Assembly: GCA_947374535.1 (NCBI GenBank)
Contig: CANCCJ010000181.1
Location: forward strand, 1-5,080
DNA: 5,080 nt
Direction: 5' to 3'
Origin: Comamonadaceae bacterium
GTDB lineage: Bacteria; Pseudomonadota; Gammaproteobacteria; Burkholderiales; Burkholderiaceae
Within the stretch, counting starts at the first letter, position 1. Each line of letters starts with the position of its first letter. The notes beneath the pieces are model-generated. The model searched no databases. It was given only the letters and a program-made list of their open reading frames with translations, and was not told the DNA's origin. Positions 1 to 5,038 of this stretch are shown one piece after another. The translations under genes and the position numbers were made by a program.

Positions 1-563
1 ACACCCAACACGCAAGCCACAATACCCAACGCAGGCAAAGCGCCTGCCAAACCTGCAATCGCTTCGGCGGGTTTGAGTTCGTTGTGGTGGTGCAATTTAA
101 TGGAGGCGTCCATCACGTCTTCTACGGCATAAGGGCTCAAAGTGCCCGAAGACACCACCATCAAACGGATCGTGTCGCAAATCAATGCGACCAAGCCGTG
201 GTCGTGCAGCATCTTGGGGCATTCACCAAAAATCGCGCTGGCTTCTGGGTTTTCAACGTGTGATTCCATCGCCACTGCACCTTCTGCCTTGAGCGTTTTC
301 ATCAACTTTGAAACGACCGCAAGAATCGCAACGTAGTCATCTTTCTTGTACTTGGGACCTTTGATCACGCGACCAAAGCCAGCCATGGATCCCTTGAAGA
401 TGGACATGCTGTTGCCCGAAATCATGCCGGCAATACCGGCACCACCAATCACGAATAGCTCGTTAGGCGCGGCGTGAAGAATAGGCTCCATGGCGCCTCC
501 GTGTGCGATGTAACCACCGAACACACAGACAAACAGGACCACGACACCAATAATTGAATTCAT
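1..563 (-). CDS. motA: MotA, flagellar motor stator subunit (partial, 3' end outside window)
   Basis: MotA forms, with MotB, the inner-membrane ion channel that drives flagellar rotation by pushing on FliG. I translated 187 codons from the ATG at 563; the window edge removes roughly the last third of a protein that is about 290 residues in E. coli. Visible are a first membrane helix (about 3-23, ending in FGGYIAHGG), a second (about 35-52, FVIGGAGIAGMISGN), a long cytoplasmic loop (about 55-165) with VENPEASAIF, and the start of the third helix with ALPALGIVACVLG. That last stretch contains Pro177, matching the functionally essential Pro173 of E. coli MotA. The start is supported by GGAGT/GGGAG six bases upstream and by the usual MotA N-terminus. 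By eye alignment, the loop charges known as R90 and E98 in E. coli are Ser101 and Ala110 here. motB is expected downstream but is not in the window. The family call is very secure. Confidence 0.95.
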   Translation of the reverse strand, partial: MNSIIGVVVLFVCVFGGYIAHGGAMEPILHAAPNELFVIGGAGIAGMISGNSMSIFKGSMAGFGRVIKGPKYKKDDYVAILAVVSKLMKTLKAEGAVAMESHVENPEASAIFGECPKMLHDHGLVALICDTIRLMVVSSGTLSPYAVEDVMDASIKLHHHNELKPAEAIAGLAGALPALGIVACVLG

Positions 564-569
564 CTACAA

Positions 570-574
570 CTCCC
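570..574 (-). promoter_or_regulatory. Ribosome binding site of motA
   Basis: GGGAG lies six bases before the ATG at 563 on the minus strand. It is a good Shine-Dalgarno match and fixes the motA start. Confidence 0.75.
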
Positions 575-597
575 AAGCAGGCTGCGACACCTAGAAA

Positions 598-626
598 ACT
601 AGAACGCGCCGAAATTTAACTGACAA
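598..626 (-). promoter_or_regulatory. Candidate sigma-70 type promoter for motA
   Basis: On the minus strand TTGTCA (626-621, 5 of 6 matches to TTGACA) is followed after 17 bases by TCTAGT (603-598, 4 of 6 matches to TATAAT). Transcription would start near 590, giving a leader of under 30 bases. No sigma-28 promoter could be found in the same gap, although motA is usually a late FliA-dependent gene. motA may therefore be transcribed partly by read-through from the fliS promoter. The match is only moderate. Confidence 0.35.
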
Positions 627-643
627 CCTGCAAGATTAACTGA
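616..643 (-). repeat. Pair of 8-nt direct repeats, 20 nt apart, upstream of motA
   Basis: TCAGTTAA (minus strand) occurs at 643-636 and again at 623-616, start to start exactly 20 bases, close to two helical turns. The second copy overlaps the -35 hexamer of the candidate motA promoter. This arrangement would suit a dimeric or tandem-binding regulator, but two short copies can also arise by chance. Confidence 0.4.
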
Positions 644-671
644 AAAGAAGCGATTCCCGTCTCGAAAGACG
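641..671 (-). terminator. Possible weak terminator after fliS
   Basis: Nine bases after the fliS stop the minus strand reads CGTCT-TTCG-AGACG (671-658), a perfect 5-bp stem closed by a UUCG loop. It is followed, after eight further bases, by the pyrimidine run CTTCTTTTC (650-642). The stem is short and the T run is interrupted and displaced, so termination would be partial at best. It could equally be a processing or mRNA-stabilising hairpin between fliS and motA. Confidence 0.3.
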
Positions 672-680
672 ATCAGGGCT

Positions 681-1103
681 TCAATTCATTAAGCCAGCGG
701 GTTTTGTAGACGCGGGCACCAAGGAAGGTACACCCTCCCAAGCATCACGAATCTCGCGCATCAAACCATAAATTTCATCTACAACGGCCACATCATTGTG
801 GGCGTTGGCATGAAACAAACGACGGGTGACATAGCTATACAACTCATTGAGGTTGTTGGCCAGATCGCCGCCTTTTTCAAAATCCAAGGCACCTTGCAAA
901 CCAATCACAATGCGGCTGGCACGTGCAATGGCTTTGGATTTTTCTGTGATATTTTTGTGCTGAATGTGACCACGTGCTGTGGACAAACTCTCCAACAAGC
1001 CATCAAACAACATTTGAATCAATTGCACATTGTTGGCCGTGGCAACGCCGCTGCTGACTTTGACATCACCGTAACTTTGAATGGCGCGTGAATTGGCTCG
1101 CAT
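681..1103 (-). CDS. fliS: FliS, flagellin export chaperone
   Basis: FliS binds the C-terminus of newly made flagellin in the cytoplasm, stops it polymerising early and delivers it to the flagellar type III export apparatus through FlhA. The 140-residue product has the usual family length (about 125-145). It shows the family's landmarks: the N-terminal SYGDVKVSSGVATAN segment (about 10-24), the helix VQLIQMLFDGLLESLSTARGHI (about 26-47), the GALDFEKGGDLANNL turn (71-85) and LYSYVTRRLFHAN (89-100), where FliS proteins typically have LYxYxxRRL. The start at 1103 is backed by AGGAG seven bases upstream (1115-1111). The gene stands apart from fliD and fliT, its common partners, and is preceded by its own sigma-28 type promoter, which fits a late flagellar gene. 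motA follows 117 bases downstream on the same strand. The identification is secure. Confidence 0.95.
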   Translation of the reverse strand: MRANSRAIQSYGDVKVSSGVATANNVQLIQMLFDGLLESLSTARGHIQHKNITEKSKAIARASRIVIGLQGALDFEKGGDLANNLNELYSYVTRRLFHANAHNDVAVVDEIYGLMREIRDAWEGVPSLVPASTKPAGLMN

Positions 1104-1110
1104 CTGATAA

Positions 1111-1115
1111 CTCCT
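1111..1115 (-). promoter_or_regulatory. Ribosome binding site of fliS
   Basis: AGGAG seven bases before the fliS ATG, a near-ideal site. Its first two bases lie inside the right arm of an inverted repeat (1114-1137), so pairing could partly mask it. Confidence 0.75.
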
Positions 1116-1137
1116 GTGTATTTCTTAGCGTACACAG
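1114..1137. repeat. Inverted repeat in the fliS leader
   Basis: CTGTGTA (1114-1120) and TACACAG (1131-1137) are perfect 7-base inverted arms separated by 10 bases. The structure spans the predicted fliS transcription start (about 1134) and reaches into the ribosome binding site. If transcription starts at 1134 only part of the left arm would be in the mRNA, so a protein-binding operator is as plausible as an RNA hairpin. Confidence 0.45.
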
Positions 1138-1140
1138 ACA

Positions 1141-1167
1141 GTATCGGAAGTGGCTGCCCAAACTTGA
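1141..1167 (-). promoter_or_regulatory. Sigma-28 (FliA) promoter driving fliS
   Basis: The minus strand reads TCAAGTTT (1167-1160), an 11-base spacer, then TCCGATAC (1148-1141). Against the enterobacterial FliA consensus TAAAGTTT-N11-GCCGATAA this gives 7 of 8 and 6 of 8 matches with exact spacing. Transcription is predicted to start near 1134, about 30 bases before the fliS ATG. The gene for the cognate sigma factor lies two genes upstream, so the site fits the known late-class flagellar circuit. No start site has been mapped here; the call rests on sequence alone. Confidence 0.8.
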
Positions 1168-1200
1168 GCCGCATTCGTTGCTGGAAGATGTGAATTCATA

Positions 1201-2040
1201 TTAAGCAGGTTTAGCCTCAAGAATTTCTTGCTCAACGTGCGTTTCTTCTGGGTGCATGACCGCTTCGATCGTCTCAGCGGCAACTTCTTGCCGCAGCTGA
1301 TCTTCATAGGCTTTCACATTGGCACGCCCTTCGGCCAAGTCCTCGGGTGTCAGTTCGCGAACATCGCTGCTTTCCAGCAAGCCGTCACCCAACACCTCTG
1401 CAGCGGCTGACGCATCGGTCAGCGCGAGCATGGCGTCTTCGGGCTCGTGGACCGGCACTTCGTCAAACAAGAACTCCGAAAACGGCACTTCGTTGATGAT
1501 GCCCACGCGTTGGTACAACATGTCCACCACGCTATCGACCGTTTGTTTGAGACGCAACAACACCTCAGCATCTGGATCTTTGGCATAGCTGCCTGCAAAT
1601 TCCAAAGCCGAACGATAAATGCTGCCCAAATGCTGCGGCGGCAGCCACGATTGGATAAACCCACGTGCGGTCGAAATCTTGCGCATCGAACTGGGCACTT
1701 TGCTTTCGTCGCCGCCCACCTCTTCCAAACCATCTTTGAAGGTGGCGGTGATGTGCTCGCGCAGAATCGGTTCGTAGTGGGGGCGCAAAGCCTCAATCAA
1801 GGTGGCATCAAAGCCATCGACTTGTCGACCATTCATGGCGTCCCACAGCTTTTTGCCTTCCAAACCAGAAAACAACAAGTCGCCAGGAACCTCAGGCTCG
1901 AAGTCTGGCAACGAAGGCGTGTGCGGTTGGGGCGCTTCGTACATCTTGGCCAAGTGATTGACCTTGTCAATGAGGTACAGCGTGAGGATCACCAAAAGCA
2001 GCAAGATCCACGAGATCATATTCATCATGAAATTACTCAT
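1201..2040 (-). CDS. Unrecognised single-pass membrane protein of the flagellar operon (orf279)
   Basis: I do not recognise this 279-residue protein. It starts with a hydrophobic helix (about 9-24, SWILLLLVILTLYLI) followed by basic residues (K26, K32). By the positive-inside rule the rest should be cytoplasmic. Next come a proline-rich linker (about 36-53), a mixed, probably folded region (about 54-182) containing RGFIQSWLPPQHLG, and a strongly acidic tail (184-279: 26 Asp/Glu against 5 Lys/Arg). No catalytic motif is evident. Its ATG overlaps the fliA stop as ATGA, and GGAGG (2050-2046) lies five bases upstream, so M1 is preferred over M5, M6 or M8. Codon use looks like that of its neighbours, with no sign of recent transfer. 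The tight coupling to fliA implies a flagellar or chemotaxis role. Position and layout resemble Bacillus SwrB, which follows sigD, but no sequence relationship is claimed. It is certainly a gene; its function is unknown. Confidence 0.9.
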   Translation of the reverse strand: MSNFMMNMISWILLLLVILTLYLIDKVNHLAKMYEAPQPHTPSLPDFEPEVPGDLLFSGLEGKKLWDAMNGRQVDGFDATLIEALRPHYEPILREHITATFKDGLEEVGGDESKVPSSMRKISTARGFIQSWLPPQHLGSIYRSALEFAGSYAKDPDAEVLLRLKQTVDSVVDMLYQRVGIINEVPFSEFLFDEVPVHEPEDAMLALTDASAAAEVLGDGLLESSDVRELTPEDLAEGRANVKAYEDQLRQEVAAETIEAVMHPEETHVEQEILEAKPA

Positions 2041-2795
2041 GCGCGCCTCCGTGTCTCGGCTTTCTCGGTTTCAGCCGCGTTATCGACCTTCAAAGTACCA
2101 CGCAGTTTTTTAACCACCGACGACAAAATCTGGCTCACGCGAGACTCGCTCACGCCCAAGGTTTCGCCAATCTCTTTGAGGTTGAACTCTTCCACGTAGT
2201 ACAGCTGCATGACCAGTTGCTCACGCTCGGGCAACTGCGCGATGGCGTCCGTCACAGCGTCCATGAACTGCGCTTCTTCCACGATCACGTCGGGCTGCTG
2301 CGAGGCGTCATCCGCAATCGTCATCACCTCTTCGGTGACCACTTCCATCGAATAGGTCTCAAAGCGCTTGGCTTTACCCCGTTCTTTGTGGAATTCTTCG
2401 AGGTCTTTGCCCATGTACTCCGCAATTTCGGCTTGCGTGGGCGCACGGCCCAACTCAGCGGCCAAAGCGTGCACGGTGGTGTTGTGTTCTTTGTTAAACG
2501 CCACCGCTGAGCGGGGCAAGAACGACAAGCGACGCACCTCATCCAACATGGCACCGCGCACACGGCTGTGAGCGAAGTTTTCAAACTCAATGCCTTTGGC
2601 GGGATCGAAGGCACGCGAGGCTTCCAGCAGGCCAATCATGCCCACTTGGATCAGCTCATCAAGCTCCATGAATGCAGGGATACGGGCCTTCAAGTGCAAA
2701 GCGACGCGCTTGACCAGCCCCAAATGGGCCATGACCAAGTCCTCGCCTTTGGGCTTGCAGGACTCGTACATTTGTACGGGTGAGAGTGTTCTCAT
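2037..2795 (-). CDS. fliA: FliA, flagellar sigma-28 factor
   Basis: FliA directs RNA polymerase to late flagellar promoters (flagellin, motor, chemotaxis) and is normally held back by the anti-sigma factor FlgM until the hook is complete. The 252-residue product has sigma region 2 (about 20-90) with DELIQVGMIGLLEASRAFDP and FENFAHSRVRGAMLDEVRR, region 3 (about 97-140) and region 4 (about 185-232) with the helix-turn-helix NLKEIGETLGVSESRVSQIL (205-224). Residues R78, D85 and R95 align with E. coli R74, D81 and R91 in the promoter-contacting part. The usual DWVPRS segment reads SFLPRS here. The start overlaps the flhG stop as ATGA and lacks a clear ribosome binding site, pointing to translation coupled to flhG. 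The next ATG (2771) has no better site. A well-matched FliA promoter stands before fliS. The identification is secure. Confidence 0.96.
   Translation of the reverse strand: MRTLSPVQMYESCKPKGEDLVMAHLGLVKRVALHLKARIPAFMELDELIQVGMIGLLEASRAFDPAKGIEFENFAHSRVRGAMLDEVRRLSFLPRSAVAFNKEHNTTVHALAAELGRAPTQAEIAEYMGKDLEEFHKERGKAKRFETYSMEVVTEEVMTIADDASQQPDVIVEEAQFMDAVTDAIAQLPEREQLVMQLYYVEEFNLKEIGETLGVSESRVSQILSSVVKKLRGTLKVDNAAETEKAETRRRA
2046..2050 (-). promoter_or_regulatory. Ribosome binding site of orf279, inside fliA
   Basis: GGAGG five bases before the orf279 ATG, embedded in the last codons of fliA. Besides coupling through the ATGA overlap, this gives orf279 its own strong initiation site. fliA and flhG lack such a site. 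Confidence 0.7.
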
Positions 2796-3619
2796 GTGTC
2801 AGACGAACTGTTTTGCATCAGTCGCTCCATGAAGAATTGAAGACCGCCCGAGGGGTGGTCAATCGGACGCAAGTGCGTGCATGCCTCTGCCAAGCGCATG
2901 TAGTCACGAGCGGCGGCCGTACCGGGGGCGAGTTCCATCACCGACTGGTATTTTTTGAGAGCGCGCAACACCATCTCGTCTTCTTCGATCGAGGTGAGGT
3001 AGTGCACCGACTCGCCCAAGAAACGCACACAAACGTCATTGAGCTTTTTATACAGTTTCCAACCTTCCGACTGGCTCTTGACCATGTTGGGCAGAAGATA
3101 GATTTCATCCAAGCCCATTTCTTTGCTCAAGATTTTGATGGTGCCGTAGGCGTCGGCAATCGACGAGGGATCGTCTTTCACCACGATGAAGCGACGTTGG
3201 CAGGCTGCCAAGAAGGACAACACCGAAGGTGAAATACCGGCTGCGACGTCCACAATCAAATAGTCCACATCGTCCGCCAACACGCCAAACGACTGAACGA
3301 TGCTGGCCGCTTGAATGTCGCTCAAACCTGCCAGCTCTTGCATACCCGAGGCACCCGGGATGAGCTTCACGCCTTGGCGGGTGGTGATCAAAATTTCTTG
3401 CAGCGTTTTTTGCCCTGCCAAGAAGTGACCCAAGTTGTATTCAGCACGCGCACCTAGGGCAATTTGTGCGTTGGCCAAACCGAGATCGGCGTCAAACAAC
3501 ATGACGCTGTGACCCAACTGCGTAAGCGCCACAGCTAAGTTGATCGAAGTCGTGGTTTTGCCAACGCCGCCCTTGCCGCTGGCGATGCCGATGACTTCTG
3601 TTTTTCGTTGTTTACTCAT
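2792..3619 (-). CDS. flhG: FlhG (FleN/YlxH), MinD-like ATPase limiting flagellar number
   Basis: FlhG is a MinD/ParA-type ATPase that works with FlhF at the membrane to set the number of flagella; in Pseudomonas it (FleN) also restrains the master regulator FleQ. The 275-residue product shows the deviant Walker A SGKGGVGKTT (14-23), the switch I segment FDADLGLANAQ (42-52), Walker B/switch II LIVDVAAGIS (121-130) and a C-terminal amphipathic stretch GLQFFMERLMQ (259-269) that could be the membrane-targeting helix. Family members often carry an N-terminal DQAxxLR helix that stimulates FlhF; here the P-loop begins at residue 14 and no such motif exists. An in-frame TGA two codons before the ATG (3625-3623) rules out a longer start. 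The gene overlaps flhF by 8 bases and fliA by 4. A FleN-like protein, which also begins close to the P-loop, is the nearest comparison. Confidence 0.94.
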   Translation of the reverse strand: MSKQRKTEVIGIASGKGGVGKTTTSINLAVALTQLGHSVMLFDADLGLANAQIALGARAEYNLGHFLAGQKTLQEILITTRQGVKLIPGASGMQELAGLSDIQAASIVQSFGVLADDVDYLIVDVAAGISPSVLSFLAACQRRFIVVKDDPSSIADAYGTIKILSKEMGLDEIYLLPNMVKSQSEGWKLYKKLNDVCVRFLGESVHYLTSIEEDEMVLRALKKYQSVMELAPGTAAARDYMRLAEACTHLRPIDHPSGGLQFFMERLMQNSSSDT

Positions 3620-5000
3620 GGGTCAAGCCTGTGGTTTCGGTTTTGAATTTCGCCGCGATTTGCGACAGTTTGGATACGGCCAATTCGTTCACAGCGGTAT
3701 CGCGCGCTTTTTGTTGCAACTGTTCTTCGGTTTCTGGCAAGGGCAAATTGTCGAGAGCACATTGCACCAAGCCTGCCAATGACACGTCTTGCACCAAGTC
3801 AACGGTGCGCTCACCGTGGCTGGCGACAGACACGCTCAAGGACTTGTCGGTCAGGAACTGCAACAAGGCCCAAGGTTGGTTGGACTCGTCGAGCTTGCTC
3901 AGCATCAATGAGGCCCACACGTTGTCGGTGTTCTCAAACACACGACGGATGTTGGCGGCCGATGCGTCAGCGGGAATCACCGCGTGGCATTGGACGTTCA
4001 AGTTCATGGCGCGAATCTCGGCCAAACGCTCGTTCATTTGCACCCCCGCGGTATCAATCAAGATGAGTTGGCGGTCGGTGTGCTCATCGAGCAAAAGTTT
4101 CAAGGTCGACGCATTGGTGGCACGGAACGAATCCACACCGGACTGCGCGCACAGCAATTGGGTTTGGTTCCAAGCGCCAGCACGCTGGTCTTGGAAGCTG
4201 ATGACCATGACTTTTTCGCTGCCGTGTTGTTGCGCGGCATTTTGAGCCAAACGGGCAACCATCATCGACTTGCCTGCGCCCGAAGGGCCAGCCAACGCAT
4301 GGATACCAGACACGGGTGTTTGTGCTTGCTCTTGCTCCACCGAATGGCTGAGCTGACGGCTCAAGGCGCCCATGGCATCGGCCATGTTGTCGTGGTCTTT
4401 GATGTTGTCAATCAACAAGGCGCGCAAAGCGACAGGAATGGGCGCATCGTTCAAAGCGTCACGCAATGGCGCAATCGCAGCTGGCAAAGGCATGCCGCCT
4501 TGTTGCCACGCGGCCATTTGTTGGCCGAGTTTGAATTCACGGCGAAGCGAGTTGAGTTCTTCACGCACCAGCGCCACGATTTCGCGGCCACGCAAGGCGT
4601 CGTGCTCTTGGGCATCACGTTTGTCAGCTTCTTGCACCGGTTGAGCCGACACTTTGACAGCGGGCTTGGCCTTAGGTGCGGCGGGTTTAGCCGACATTTC
4701 AACCAACGGTTTGGCCACTTTGGTGGCATGGCGCTCGCGGGCATCACGTTTGTTTTGATCCAGTGTTTGACCCAGCAACACATCGAACTTGCCACTTGGC
4801 TTGCCAGATGATGCAAAGTTTGTCTTCACAAACGGATCGGCTTCCTCGGGCGTCAAGGGGGCCAAATCGACCGCCACGATCAGCTCAGTCAAACCGTTGG
4901 CTTGGCTGCTGGAGATCACGAGCACGTCGGGGCCATATTGGGCCACGGCCTTTTCGTTGGCAGCGCGGATGTCGCGGGCAAGGATGCGTTTGAGTTCCAT
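3612..5000 (-). CDS. flhF: FlhF, SRP-type GTPase for flagellar placement
   Basis: FlhF is a signal-recognition-particle family GTPase that marks the cell pole where the flagellum is built and helps recruit the first basal-body parts. The 462-residue product has a typical N-terminal domain (1-46, MELKRILARD start, YGPDVLVISS). A low-complexity Lys/Ala/Pro linker follows (about 60-135), then a helical N domain (about 136-230) and the GTPase G domain (about 232-420). Motifs seen are G1 GPSGAGKS (238-245), a shortened G2 region DQRAGAWNQ (271-279), G3 DTAG (316-319) followed by Val instead of the Arg usual in SRP GTPases, and G4 SKLDE (368-372). The expected G5 PEDL-like motif is not recognisable; ASHGERTVDL stands in its place. 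The Shine-Dalgarno is weak, but the N-terminus matches the family. It lies between the probable flhA end and flhG, the standard order. The family call is firm; full GTPase activity is uncertain. Confidence 0.93.
   Translation of the reverse strand: MELKRILARDIRAANEKAVAQYGPDVLVISSSQANGLTELIVAVDLAPLTPEEADPFVKTNFASSGKPSGKFDVLLGQTLDQNKRDARERHATKVAKPLVEMSAKPAAPKAKPAVKVSAQPVQEADKRDAQEHDALRGREIVALVREELNSLRREFKLGQQMAAWQQGGMPLPAAIAPLRDALNDAPIPVALRALLIDNIKDHDNMADAMGALSRQLSHSVEQEQAQTPVSGIHALAGPSGAGKSMMVARLAQNAAQQHGSEKVMVISFQDQRAGAWNQTQLLCAQSGVDSFRATNASTLKLLLDEHTDRQLILIDTAGVQMNERLAEIRAMNLNVQCHAVIPADASAANIRRVFENTDNVWASLMLSKLDESNQPWALLQFLTDKSLSVSVASHGERTVDLVQDVSLAGLVQCALDNLPLPETEEQLQQKARDTAVNELAVSKLSQIAAKFKTETTGLTHE
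4610..4753 (-). repeat. 15-nt direct repeat pair in the flhF linker
   Basis: GGGCATCACGTTTGT (plus strand) occurs at 4610-4624 and 4739-4753, exactly 129 bases (43 codons) apart and in the same reading frame. In the protein it gives NKRDARER (83-90) and DKRDAQEH (126-133). The surrounding linker is otherwise an Ala/Lys/Pro-rich stretch without clear repeats. Confidence 0.6.
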
Positions 5001-5038
5001 AGGGTCAGCTCACTCTGTCTTTGTTATAGGTTTACGGT

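Noticed and set aside
798..1091. Plus-strand open frame of 97 codons opposite fliS
   Set aside because: Antisense shadow of a strongly conserved FliS reading frame.
1168..1203. Possible terminator after orf279
   Set aside because: No inverted repeat with a following T run could be found between the orf279 stop and the sigma-28 promoter, so read-through from the upstream unit into fliS remains possible.
2017..2040. Alternative starts for orf279 at Met5, Met6 or Met8
   Set aside because: Only the first ATG combines the ATGA overlap with fliA and the GGAGG at a five-base distance.
1447..2199. Plus-strand open frame of 250 codons opposite orf279 and the end of fliA
   Set aside because: It spans the border of two minus-strand genes, and its His/Arg/Phe-rich translation looks like a shadow frame. 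orf279 is preferred because it is coupled to fliA, has GGAGG and has a coherent membrane anchor and domain layout.
2780..3232. Plus-strand open frame of 150 codons opposite flhG
   Set aside because: Antisense to the clear MinD-like ATPase, with no recognisable domain and no promoter or ribosome site.
3984..4811. Long plus-strand open frame of 275 codons opposite flhF
   Set aside because: It lies wholly antisense to a well-identified flhF, has no convincing ribosome site and encodes a His/Arg/Gln-rich composition typical of a reverse-complement shadow in this GC range.
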